From contig JANFAH010000023.1 in NCBI GenBank assembly GCA_024663395.1, positions 682,001 through 746,000 on the forward strand: DNA of 64,000 nt. The letters are read 5' to 3'. The notes under the pieces were generated by a model, which was not told where the DNA came from, did no database searches, and saw nothing but the letters and a program-made list of their open reading frames with translations. This document shows positions 12,926 to 24,059 of the stretch, in pieces. The stretch's first letter is position 1, and every line of letters starts with the position of its first letter. The stretch is from Pisolithus tinctorius. Lineage: Eukaryota > Basidiomycota > Agaricomycetes > Boletales > Pisolithaceae. The translations under genes were made by a program, and so were the position numbers.

Positions 12926-13725
12926 CTATCTTCTGCCAGGGCTCACCTTCTGACTCGTTCCGGCACTACCGTCCTTTGGAACGCCGCGCTGAATGCTCCA
13001 GCTGAAGACGAAGTCATACTGGAAACCCTTGTGAACGAAGAGGTCGCGGAAGAGCTTGCAGAGGTAGGAGTAGTCAGGTTTGTTGTCGAACCGAAGTGCT
13101 TGAGTGTAATCTAAGAATACGTCAAAATCATTTGAGAAGCTGCAGCACAGCAAGTCTGTGGAAGTAGTCACCTTTTCCTCCACCATACGATTCTCATACT
13201 CCTGCTTCCTTGTGGCAGGCTTAACGCCTCGTTGGGGAAGTGCGCATGGAGGAAATACATGAGGACGTAAGCAAGGGACCCCAAGTCATCATGGCGGGCC
13301 TGTTCAACCATAAAGTGAGTGTTATTATTGAGGTACAATAGGCGGTTCCTGTGAGGTTCTTGTTCCCCATACACCGGATATGCAGATGAGTCTTGGGGTC
13401 ACGGTACTCCTTTGCAAAACCGAGGTCAGTGGTGCTGACTTGGTTGCTCATTTCCCGATCCCCATCAGGGGATTGTGCGGCTTTGTGTCGCGATGGATGA
13501 AATTGAGAGAGAGAATGAGAAGTCTGGAGACGTGAATTAGATGAGAGAAAAATGAAACACATATTTATGAACCAACTGTGGGTGCTTTGCTTTGACGGAC
13601 TCGAGCTTAATAGCCACTTCTTCGCCAGAGATGTCACCAGCACGACTGGGATTTGATAAAGACGCAGACGACAGTACGAACACCCACAACATGGGGCGGT
13701 ATTTCTTCGGCGAGGGCAGTTGCGA
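12926..13725 (-). pseudogene. Casein kinase I relic, copy B
   Basis: This is the minus-strand counterpart of the kinase at 2297-3365. It starts inside the N-lobe with ISGEEVAIKLESVKAKHPQ; the glycine-loop exon is replaced by unrelated-looking sequence. About 184 bp corresponding to the segment through the LEDLFNF motif is missing, with CCAACT at the junction. The catalytic loop reads HRDTKPHN instead of HRDIKPDN and the DFG motif reads DLG, so activity is excluded. The tail FDNKPDYSYLCKLF and YDFVFSWS remains. Several frame changes occur between segments. Confidence 0.85.
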
Positions 13726-13929
13726 TGAGAGGGAGACGGGGCCATTCGAACTCGATGTTCCAAAACCTGATATATGTTGGTTGAAAGTCGTCACATCAAT
13801 TCAAAGGAATCAAAGAAAAGGACAACTGTATTTGCAAAGGCGTGGTAGCGCATACAGCACATAAAGTAGGGGTTCATAGCCAGAAAGCTCGAAATTTGCA
13901 TGCTCACATGGCTGACTATGGCAATACAA

Positions 13930-15435
13930 CTACTTACCCTTTACCTTACGTCAGGTGATACGACATTCCTTAGTAGGCAGCTCCTGGGCGATCACTGCCG
14001 GCGGGTTCTGCATAGCTCCAACCACAGCCCCTGGGACCTCAACCATCCTAGGTTGTCGTCCCCGGACAGAAAACTCCCTTCCATGAGCAGACACGGATGG
14101 TAGAACGGATGTTTGACTACCTCCAAGTGAAAGATTCGCGACATCGACCGAAAGCGCCGAGGAGACGGAGTTTGTCTGAGAGATGACAACCGAAGAATCC
14201 TGGGTTGCTTCTGACATGTGACGTGAAGTGGAGGCAGGGTTGGGGTCGAAGCTTGAGTCAGGAGTGGGCATGTGGGAAGGGGGTGTTGGCCGCTGGGGGC
14301 CGTTCAATTGTGCTAAGATGTCGGACTCCCATGTAGGAGCTACAGAGGCATCGACGTTGGATGAATCCAGTGCAGTATTAGTAGAGGCACAACTAGAAGT
14401 GTTCCACACGCCTTGATTGATGAATTCCATCACTTCCAATGACCACTCTCGTTTTGATGGGTCACTTAATAGTTCGATGAAATACTCGAAGTCGTCCTGA
14501 TACTTGAGTCCGCTTTCTTCCCCAATGGTAGTAAGCTCACGGTCACTCGATAGTAAGTACCGCGCCTGTTATACCAAGGCTGTTAGAATATTCGGGCCAG
14601 AAGAACGTAGGGACACGAGACTTACAAAGGTTGCAGCGACGGCGATCAGACCAGCTGAAGTGCCAGATATCCCCAGTTTCTGACCTCGTCCCTGTGGACC
14701 ACCTCTTCGCTTGCCCGTGAGGATACCCTTGCCAAACACCATGAGCTTGAGGATGTTGGGTCTTTCAGCCCCAACCGCATTTGAAAACTAGAAACAATAA
14801 ACATTAGTGTTCAAATTGTGGGATGTAAACGTTCACTTACCACACGGCCAAAGTTGCTATAAGTTGTTGCGCGGGCCTTGAGGTCACTAGGTAGCATGGA
14901 ATAGAGTTCCACCTTAAGGCCGATAATTCTTGATTCAGGCGTACTCCAACGAGCGGGGTCGTTCAGATCGTATCCGGGCGGTGGAATCATGAGCGGGAAA
15001 ACATCCTTCGGGACCCAGAAATGGTAGAAGAAACAATACTTTTTTGCTTGGGCAGTGATGTTATTGTCCAACATCGTGTTCGGGTTATTCTCCACAGCTC
15101 TCTTGCGGTTCTGCGGGAGAGTGGAGAGTAGACTGTTGTAGTCAGTTCGTAGCTTCTTCATCTCAATGTGAAGTTTTGAGTACACCAACTGAGTAGCGCC
15201 AAGTGCCTGTCGCCGTAGTGTAAGAATACTAAATGAACATGAAAAGAAAGTGACGTGCAATGCGTAGCTGGGGAGCACTAGCGTCTGGAGGTGGTTCGCG
15301 CATGATTCGACGCCATTCTTGAAGCTCCTCGAGATCAGAAGTGTCGTCCTCGGAGTCGGAGCGGTCTGAACATGAGTCAGATCCAGAAAATTCCGAATCG
15401 ACACTACGAAGTGCATGTGTGAAGTCCTCAGGCAT
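13930..15435 (-). pseudogene. Unknown protein beside Plavaka, copy B, exon deleted
   Basis: This copy parallels 3930-5711. It starts MPEDFTHALRS at 15435, followed by a Ser/Asp-rich stretch and PDASAPQL. The next exons (14830-15210) encode KKYCFFYHFWVPKDVFPL and DPARWSTPES, followed by FSNAVGAERPNILKL. The sequence then jumps directly to the MVFGKGILTGKRRG exon: about 293 bp that encode the LFP-containing exon in copy A are gone, with CTTGA at the junction. The C-terminal exon (13950-14560) keeps a Ser/Thr-rich tail. The deletion removes conserved sequence, so the product is probably non-functional. The family function is unknown. Confidence 0.6.
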
Positions 15436-15884
15436 GTCTGCAAAACAGAAGATAATTCAAGTGGAAGGTAATGGGGACAAGAGTGTCACTACTTAGCCTG
15501 GGTCTGTTTTACACTCGCAGACCTTCTTAAAAGCTTGCGAGCCCACCTCAAGTCCGAGAAGACAGCCGCTTGGTGATGTAAAAAAGCATATCAGCGAGAC
15601 GATGTCGAATTGTGTTTACTCAGGACACTAACATGTGGCGTGACTTTAGACATCATTTCATTGACTCTTCCATCGCCGCAATGCCATGCGGTCACTCCCT
15701 GGCAACCTTATCAGCAGTAATAGAAATACAACGATGTGATAAGAGGTAATAGCACGGTGAACACGGAAATGTATAGTGCAAACTGACCATGTTCATTCTG
15801 ACACTAACCCTCCAAGATCGTCTAATTGCTCTGACCCTATGATAGTATAGAATTACATCAGTTTCGATGAAGTAATGCACAACA

Positions 15885-18800
15885 ATGAGGATCACTTACC
15901 TGAAGTATCGCTTTGTATTTCAGCCGGCATTTGATCAGAGTCAGAACTTGAAGGCTGTTTGGTTGGCAACCGCGCTTGGGGCTGGGTCTGAATCCATTCC
16001 CTCATGCGAAGGAACATGTCTCCATCAGTGTGTTCAACAACCAAAAACTCGCCGTGGTGGCTCGGATCCGGGTAAAGCAATGCGCCTCGAATGATCGACT
16101 TCACGGGAATGAATATTGACGCTGCACGAGATACAGCTTTGACTCGAACAAGTCGAAGATCTTGGTCCAACCTGCGCACTCCAGTCCCGGCAGTGAGCGG
16201 CTGAACAAGGGCAAACTGAAAAGTGTCTTCGAACACTGCAACCTTACAAGTGAACATGAATATGAGTCGAACGAAAGCAGTCTTGGTCTCCGAAAGCTGA
16301 ATGAGGGCGCCATCGTATCGTGGCCGACCATGGAAACTTGGATTACATCAGAGGTAGTTCACGGTGACCTCCCAGTCCACCATTGAAGCATACTGGACCT
16401 TCAAATATCAATACTCCCGGATCTTCGGAGGAATGTGGATAAGTCTGTATATAAAGGGAAGAGGACGTACTGTATGTGTTCCTTGTAATTGTATCCACTT
16501 GTCGAGGGGGAACCCATAAGTCAGGAGGCAAGTGTTGAGGAAAGTTTCTAGCTTCCGACGGAATCCATCAAACGCCTGGTCGTTTTGGTTAGTGTTCTCA
16601 ACATCAGAGAGTGAGCGAGTCTGCTGGGGTGCGCCAAGCTTGGCATTCCCTTCGAGTACTGTGTTGTGGTCCTCATCGTCGTCGGTAGCATCGTTAACAC
16701 ACTCGTTTTCTGCATCGATGCGTGCCTGAATGAGTTTGGTTGCAAGTCGGTGGTGGTCAACACGGAGAATCTGAGTGACGAATCATGAGACAATGCCTAA
16801 GTGAGAGGAACTTAAATCGTACCTTCCCCGCAGTATCCTTTCCATTTGAGCGATCCTGGTATGCGTCTTTGAGCGGGCCATGCATTTTCTCATTGGGCCG
16901 GGCACTGTAGTTACGAACAACGCCTTTGCTTCGAATGTCATGGGTAACGTGCTTCCAGAGATGCGCCTTCGGAAAGTTCCAATTATCCTTCAGATCCGTA
17001 TCATCCAAACGACAAACGAAGGATCGGTACAACTGTTATAGAAAATCATTACATGATAATAGACGGTTGGACGAACAGAATACCTTTAGTTCATCCCTGA
17101 AGATGAGAAGTTCATCTTCGATCATACCAAGAGTCTTCTCGGTGTGCACATCAAGTCCAATGAGGGTATCAAGTCGCAGGTAGCTACTGATCATACGAAG
17201 TAACTGATACCCAACTCGAGACATCATCGGCATCAAAATGTTGAGGGAGGCGTAGAAACATTGCTATACCAGAGAGATTGTTAGCCATCGAACTACATTT
17301 AAACATGTCCTAATTGACTTACCCTGGTGAGATCTCGCATTTTATTTCCATCAGAAAACGTGATGTGAATCACTGTATCGAAATGTGCGAGGCCTTGCCA
17401 ACGGGGAAAGGCAGAAACTCTGCACGACAGTTAGCCCATTCCACAGACTAAGTAGATTCTTACTGTGCTTCTAAACGTGTCTCGGAATCACGGCCAAGCT
17501 CACTGACGACAATCCTGAGTTCCCCATGGATGTGCTTGCCTCCCATGCCACCATGCAGGGAGTGAAGCAGCTCAACACTGGCAGCCTGTTCAGGCTCTGA
17601 ATGTTCTACTGACCAAAAAGTGTTCTATCGTACATTCCGTCAGTCGTAAACATAGTACATGTGTCAAAGACCTACCTTGACAGGACGTAACCCGAGGGAC
17701 TTCAGTTTCTTCTCACCAACCGTCTTCTTCTCCTCGAATAATGCCAGCGCTCTTTTGTGTTGCTCAGTAGTACGCATTTCATATGTCTTCTTCAGATCCC
17801 AAAGCTGCTCCAAGGGGACCAGACAAAACGGGCAAGGGCACTTGGACTTCGTGCCTCGTATGAGGGTCATCACACAGCTAGGGAGGCCTGGTAAGTACGA
17901 TCGAGTCGCAGAGAAGTTAGTACCTACAGTTCTTCATAGTCAGCAGACAGGATAAGGACAAGTGGGAAGAGCCAGCGGAGAACCTTGTCGTAGCATTCAT
18001 GAAGATAACCGACCTTTGAGAGCTCCGCAACCTTCTCGAGGAGCTGAAAAAATGCTGTATGCCAGACGACACGTTTGAAGTTTGTGTAGCCAGTCTTTCC
18101 CTCTTCTTTTGCAAGCTCAGGAACCTGTAAAACCCGTTAGATCTATTCGCTATTGCTCAAAAACGAAGGCATGGTACTCACAATCGGAAGCCAGCCAACG
18201 ACGCAGCCACCGCCATATCACTCACCATTGTGAACATGAACTGGGAGGTTCGCACAACGCGCTACGACAGGGTAGCCCTTGACAGTACCATGGGACGATA
18301 GCCGCGTCTTGTCAGCGTAAATTATAAATGCGAATGGGACCGCGTTATCCACATGACTGGGTAACCATGACTTTATTGGCACAACACGAAAAAGCAGATA
18401 GTAAATTTACAAAGCACGGTGGTATGAGATAACATTAATTACAATGTACTTGAATATCCCACCAACGATCGCCTGTCCAAGGTTCTGTGTAGAAGCGCTC
18501 ATATCTCTCACCGTCATGTTTGAAGAGCTGTTGGGCATCCCAGACGAAGTGTGGTGCAAGGGAGGAATTTTGCAAGAGGTCGAGGGCCCAGTCCCACAGA
18601 GGGCGGATATGGACGGGGAATGTCACGTCATTGCCCTTATAGGGTGCAGTAATTTCGAACTTGGAGAACTAACAAATGACTGGGAAGTGAGCCAAACATC
18701 AAAAGCACACCAGTAACAAAGAGTTTACCGGTGTTAACTGCGCCGCCGCTCTATCCAAAGCAGTACGTAGCCCAGCATCGTTGCGTAGCATGACACTTGC

Positions 18801-19716
18801 GGTTCCTTGACTTATACAGTGAACCAACTTGAGAAGGGAGTCAACTTGATTTGAGCTGAGCCCAGCTTCCACAGCGATCGAGGCAAAGATGTAATCGCCC
18901 TCCGAGGCAAAAGGGCGCCAGGGCTCACGGTCTGGGGGCATGCATTCGAGGTTTTGCTGGCCGAACTCTTCAGCGAATTGGAAAAGGGTCAGGCGCTTAC
19001 TACGGGGATGAAATTCGGTCTTGAAGTTGGGAGGATGGTCATTTGCGGCATCTGGTGCAGCGGAGTTCACCAAGCGACCCATCACATGGGCTGTTATTGA
19101 CACGTCAGAGTCTATAATCATATAGGCAACGAAAGATTAGTTCAAATGCCAGCTGATGACACATACGCTCTGAACCTACCTGAGTCTGACATACCCCTAC
19201 CATGAGGGTCTGCCATGCCCATCAACACGTCATCTTCATCGGGAACAAAACTAGTCGGTGATCCTGTCCAGTAACATGTAAGCGTCGGCGAGAGCCATAC
19301 TAGTGGTTTACATACCAGGAATAAATCGTGAAGGGCCTACTGTTACTGACGGCTGTCCGAGTGGCGCTGGTATCATAGCTATGGCGGAGTCAGGACCCGA
19401 AGACCCAGCAACACGAGGGTGCACTGATGATGAGGATGTCGCAGCGGCTGCTTCCTTAGCAATATTGGCTAGTAGGCAACCATTGTAAGCTAACAGGCAG
19501 TTGAGAGGATTTCATAAAAATGATCACCTCACCCCGACGAACATCCCGTATGTACGCCTTATTGTGTTTGACCCGTTCTTCGCAGTTCTGGAGCTCCTTC
19601 ACACAGCTTCCTTCGTGCCTTTTGATCCCTTGCAGCAGGTAGAGGTTCCCACAGTACCTGCAAGGTTGCTTAGTAGAAGATTCTTTTGATCGCTGGTAGT
19701 TTCGATGGGGCAGCAT
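15885..19716 (-). pseudogene. Plavaka-like transposase, copy B, with zinc finger
   Basis: The first exon (19543-19716) starts MLPHRNYQRSKESS and contains CRYCGNLYLL and KRHEGSC, a C2HC-type zinc finger typical of the N-terminus of this group. Later exons encode: a Ser/Pro-rich linker; FGQQNLECMPPDREPWRPFA; DVTFPVHIRPLWDWALDLL and EPWTGDRWWDIQ (18435-18660); HECYDKVLRWLFPLVLILSA (about 17960); LIRGTKSKCPCPFCLVP (about 17850); KAHLWKHVTHDIRSKG and RNYSARPNEKMHGPLKDAY (about 16870-16990); and a C-terminal exon with SFHGRPRYDGALIQL and VVEHTDGDMFLRM. It is better preserved than copy A, with CGA kept where copy A has TGA. One stop before SFHGRPRYD may be a lesion or an unrecognised splice. Introns are about 50-60 bp. 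The product would be a nuclear DNA transposase. Confidence 0.75.
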
Positions 19717-20495
19717 GGTGGAGAGGACGCAGGTGAAGAGAATGAGGTCTCAGTGTCACAACCAGTAATATTATGTAATTGATGGTTGAATCTAATCGAT
19801 AGCAATCACGTGATATGCACTTGCAATGATTCGTTGGGCTTAAGGTGCACATTCTAATACCTAATGGAGTATTGTTTTGGCATTAACATAATAAGTCAGT
19901 CTAAGACATCATTACGTTGCCATTGGTATACCATTGAATTAGGCATCTCAGTCACATGACAAGCTGCCGGGATTGTTATGGCGCTTAACTTTTTTGCGAC
20001 ATTCGATGGACATCTCGTATGTATGCCTTATTGTGTTTGTCTCATTCTTTGCGGTTCATGTGCTCCTTCACACAACTGGTCTCGTGCTTTTTGATCCCTT
20101 GTGGTAGATAGAGATTCCCGCAGTGCTTGCAAGGTTGCTTAGTGGATGACTCTTTTGACCGCTGGTAAGTTCGATGTGGGGGCATGGTGGACAGAGGGCA
20201 ATGGGCAAAAGCGATTTGGGTCAGACCCGAAACGACCCTATGATAATAATAATATGTAATATGTAATTGATGAGTTAGATCAGAAAATCGATAATCATCA
20301 CGTCACATGCACTTGCAATGATTCATTGGGCTTAAGGTGCACATCCAAATACCGAATGGAGTATTGTTATGGCATTGATATGATAAGACAAGATAAAATA
20401 TCATTACATTGCTATTGTTATGCCATTGAACCAAGCATCTCAGTCACATGACAAGCCGCCGGGATTGTCATGGCACTTTACTTTTTTGCGACATA
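19543..20495 (-). repeat. Tandem duplication of transposase 5' end, about 480 bp
   Basis: Two direct units, about 19543-20002 and 20013-20495, start with CATC[CT]CGTATGTA and end with CTTTTTTGCGACAT. Each includes the zinc-finger exon on the minus strand plus about 300 bp of upstream DNA with CACTTGCAATGATTC and the TCTCAGTCACATGACAAGC block. In the outer copy the exon reads MPPHRTYQRSKESS, CKHCGNLYLPQGIKKHET and then a TGA stop after MNRKE, where the inner copy has a sense codon. The outer copy is therefore a dead duplicate of the promoter and first exon. Confidence 0.8.
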
Positions 20496-21643
20496 AGTTT
20501 TGATTACATAGTTTTGAATTTAACAAAGTTTAAAATGCTGTGAGGTGCTTACCAATGCTTACATGGTATATCACATGGTCTATTTGATGATTTGTCATCA
20601 TACAAACAAAGCCAAACAATGAATTGGGACCATCAAGGCTCCCTCTTCTACCCCAACTCATGAAACCATCCTCCTGGTCCATCTGGGCCATTTTCTCAGA
20701 GTAATCCCCATAAATATTGGTGCCCACTACAGTAATGTCATCAGGGTATATGTCCAACACAATCAAACCCTTAAAAAATCTGCTTTCAGTCATCCCTGTG
20801 CTGTTTCCCCCACCCATACCTGATATGTTCTGCAATTAATCAGTACTGAGACAGCTGGAAATGCCATGGAGGTCAATCTGGCACATCAGAAAATGATGAA
20901 CAAACAAAACACCTTCTAACCAGTACATTTTCACCACAGTACAATTAGTTTCAATGCTGGGGTGAGACAAAACATTCCTGTGCACTTCAGGTGGCATGGG
21001 AAGCATGGCTAGACCATGCTCTCAGCTGACTGTGGATGACTGGGGATGGGTGATTTGGTCACATAAGACCATAGGTAATACCCAGGCCTAGATGGATTGA
21101 TGGAATCTCCTTCCTAGCAGTTCAGTGGACTATCCCCCCCAGGGCACCTGGACTGTAATGAAGGTTTTCAGCTCACCCTAGCCCTCAACCCAGCACCCTT
21201 GAGGTGGAAACCCACCAGATAGATGTCATTGGATTGTTGGTCATGTTTTAAAGTGCCAGATTAACCATCATGGCTTTTTCAACATTCTCAGTATTGATTA
21301 GTTGCAGAACATATCAGGTATGGGTGGGGGAAACAGCACAGGGATGACTGAAAGCAGATTTTTTAAGGGTTTGATTGTGTTGGACATATACCCTGATGAC
21401 ATTACTGTAGTGGGCACCAATATTTATGGGGATTACTCTGAGAAAATGGCCCAGATGGACCAGGAGGATGGTTTCATGAGTTGGGGTAGAAGAGGGAGCC
21501 TTGATGGTCCCAATTCATTGTTTGGCTTTGTTTGTATGATGACAAATCATCAAATAGACCATATGATATACCATGTAAGCATTGGTAAGCACCTCACAGC
21601 ATTTTAAACTTTGTTAAATTCAAAACTATGTAATCAAAACTTA
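20494..21643. mobile_element. Palindromic element A, 1.15 kb
   Basis: The outer 345 bp (20494-20838) recur as reverse complement at 21299-21643 with about one mismatch, starting from TAAGTTTTGATTACATAG. Inside these arms the two halves are still related (a GGAGGTCAATCTGGCAC-like phrase) but clearly diverged. TA flanks both tips, as expected for a Tc1/mariner-type target. Each arm holds a 101-codon frame (20530-20835 minus and 21302-21607 plus) with no recognised domain. A diverged relative lies at 32625-34185. A transcript would fold into a long hairpin. Confidence 0.85.
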
Positions 21644-21646
21644 AAG

Positions 21647-21856
21647 TCAAAAAACTGACCGCATGACATGTCATTTTCAAATGGCTGCTATTCAATCAAT
21701 TCCTATCCAAATCACTTGATTCATGGACCAATAGAAAGCCAAGAGTCAGTACCCTATTTCATACACTCATGGTTTAGGGCTAGGGTGAGGGGTTATTGTG
21801 TTTAGTCATAACTAATGTAAAACATACAAACATGCGGTCAGTTTTTTGAGCCACTG
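21647..21856. mobile_element. Tc1-type MITE, about 210 bp
   Basis: TCAAAAAACTGACCGCATG at 21647-21665 is repeated exactly as reverse complement at 21831-21849. The right terminus continues to GAGCCACTG followed by TA, so the intact terminal repeat begins CAGTGGCTC, typical of Tc1/mariner ends. The left tip (CAGTGGC) is missing where palindrome A abuts. There is no internal transposase. Confidence 0.7.
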
Positions 21857-21859
21857 TAT

Positions 21860-22300
21860 GTACAGGGGTTAAATACATGAGGCCAGTCTGGGATAACGAA
21901 CATAGAGCCGGACTTGTTAATAAGCTATTAGCAAGAAGATTAGCAAGAGAGTGGATAGCCATAGTAGCTGTGCCGAGGCTAATAGCCAAAGTCCAGGGGC
22001 ATACCAGGGTCAGACACAGGATTTGTACAGTAAGCAGAGTCAGATGAACGGGCTAGACTAAATATAGTACAAACAAAGGGAAACAGACCAGAGTTATGTC
22101 CGGGTGACCCAGACATAGACCTAGGAGGACCGGGGTGGAGCAGTGCAAGGCCGGGATTGGGTTTTCTAGGCTGGACTAGGACCGGACTTGACCGGAGATA
22201 GGGGCTAGGGGTCCGGACTGGACTGGGAACGAGTCCGAGAGTCATGGATATGACACCATCCAGCCAATGAAGAGGATAGCGATGATGAAGAGCCTACTGT
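21860..22300. other. Gap without recognised gene
   Basis: There is a relatively G/C-rich patch near 22090-22240 with repeated GGACTGGAC-like words, but no domain. An integrase core would be expected just upstream of the fragment at 22308 and is absent. Confidence 0.4.
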
Positions 22301-22307
22301 AGTTGAG

Positions 22308-22655
22308 GTGCAAGTAGCTGAGCTGGTCAGTGCACAGCAACAGCAACACACATATCAAGACACTGTACATGTTCCCTCCTTCAAGACTTCATTTGTCAAC
22401 CCCAAGGATGAAGATTTTTTTTTTGAGATGTTACATGAGGTGATCTGTCAGAAAATTATTCCGGATGGGTTTTGGCTTACACCAGCAGAATGGGGAATGG
22501 TAGGTTATCCTATCTTTGAGTCAATTCAGGTGGGGAGGTGGTGGACTAAACAGCTGGACATATCGCTTGCAGGGGAGATTTGGTACAATCGGGCATGCTT
22601 ATGGGGCCAGGCCCTATTTTGTTTGACACATTTCATCGAGCACACTGTACAGTAA
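22308..22655 (+). pseudogene. Integrase-core protein, C-terminal fragment
   Basis: The frame contains VHVPSFKTSFVNPKDEDFFF, EMLHEVICQKIIPDGFWLTP, AEWGMVGYPIFESIQ and EIWYNRACLWGQAL. It aligns by eye with 40017-40400 minus (HIPSLQNPF, EVIAQDITPENFGL, EWVSDRYPTIETI, IWYSWAHLWCQAL). This is the tail of the Agaricomycete integrase-core family described at 40017. The catalytic core is missing, so this is a truncated relic. The partner gene follows at 22925 in the same orientation, the same order as in the other copy. Confidence 0.7.
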
Positions 22656-22924
22656 CATCTTTCAAACTGGGTATAAATGTCTTGTGTTATCCATACTGTG
22701 TGTGCCAGGTTCTGAGTACCTTTTGGTGGCTCACTTTGTCAACTGTTGTTTGCCCTTGCATTGTGCCACAACCAATGGCACCATGTCGCCACCAGGGTGC
22801 TGAATGACAGGGAGAGTGCTCACATGACCACCATTCGACTTCAACCAAACACCCAATAGCCCTGCACTCAGATCTGACACCCCTGCCATCCTCCCAGCCT
22901 CAATATCCAGCAACTGCACCTACC

Positions 22925-24050
22925 ATGTCCTTGAACACGAAGATTCAGGGCATTTTTCACAACATCATTGCATCACAGAACTGCCAACTGTCAACCAGCC
23001 TGGTGATGGCCAGCGATACTCTTCCCTTGGACGCTCGCACTGAGGCTCTGGCAACATTTTCATTGAAGAAGCAGGCCAACTACAGGACACTCATGAAAGG
23101 TCACCCTCCTGTTGACCCTACAGCTGTTAAAGGTTCTCGCAAGGTTGGTTTCTATTCCTATCAAAATTTATCAACCATAACAGCTAGTCCCACAGGGCCT
23201 TATTGGATCCAACCATCAAGCCATGGCACCCAAGTCCAGCACAATCTTTCATGTTCAATCTGTTGGTATAGTCATTTGCAGAATTGATGTGCATCTCACA
23301 AAATCAGATAGTATTAACAACTAATGATTACAACAGAAGGATAGATATCTGAAGAATCCAATGGCTCCCTCTGGCAAGAGCTACTGGAGCAGTATCCAAT
23401 TAATGAGAAACTGCAGCTGTTTTGTCTCTGCTGCACCTGGTGCTGGTGGCATTCAGATCAACTCGTCATGGATGCACCCTGATGTCAACAGGTAACTTCG
23501 CCAATGGTTCCCACAGGTCTTCGACTATTTTGACAAGAATCCAAGCCAGAAAGGTAATAGATCAGCTTTGCTATCTGTGACCCCAGATTGGCAACTCCTT
23601 ACCATCAACCACTGCTCATTCTTGATCGTCAAAGTCGCTCAACCTAATGGATCCACCCTTTATGAGAATAAGGGTTGTGGAAAGGCATGCATTGTGGTTT
23701 GGTACAGTCACCAAAATAATTTATCCATCATCAGACTTACAATAATCCACAGCGAGCCAAAGGACCATTCCGGATGACATTTATGAGTTATGGAATACTG
23801 AGCCGCTTGTCCTTGGTTCCAATAGTGAAGTAGACTCAGATGCATCTGGAGACTCCTTCCATGGCACAGAGATTATCTGTCTGTCCAATCACAACCACAA
23901 TGGCAGTGGCAGCAACATCGATGTGAAACTCTCAAGCTCAATGATTGAGCTTGACCTGCATTGTGGAGATGATCACATCATTGCTAAGGTCATGGATAAA
24001 GGCAAGGGCATTGAAAAGCACCATCTCATCCTGAAGATGCCCCCCTGACA
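22925..24050 (+). pseudogene. Integrase partner gene relic, copy 1 (unknown function)
   Basis: Segments match the minus-strand gene at 38970-40000: SSWMHPDVN with LRQWFPQVFDYFDKN (about 23460-23540) against SWSHDDVTTHLHSWFPKVF; then TPDWQLLTINH, QPNGSTLYENKGCGK (23580-23690) against QPDWQLLVPNN and CPNGIVLAHFKGCQK. Downstream, 23770-24045 encodes an acidic Ser-rich stretch ending KVMDKGKGIEKHHLILKM. A candidate donor follows KGCGK (GCATGC) at the same place where copy 2 has a GC donor. Frame changes and a stop between segments show decay. The family is recalled as common in mushrooms, with a tryptophan-rich conserved core, but its function is unknown. Confidence 0.5.
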
Positions 24051-24059
24051 ATCTGGTCA

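Larger units (their letters stand above)
9831..19540. repeat. Segmental tandem duplication, unit B
   Basis: This is the second copy of the segment at 1-9830. Compared with unit A it carries extra kinase 3' fragments (11682-12220) and a doubled 283-bp G-rich repeat (10300-10840). It has lost about 184 bp inside the kinase and about 293 bp inside the unknown gene; both losses have short direct repeats at the breakpoints (CCAACT and CTTGA). Divergence is scattered, so the duplication is not recent. Confidence 0.85.
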
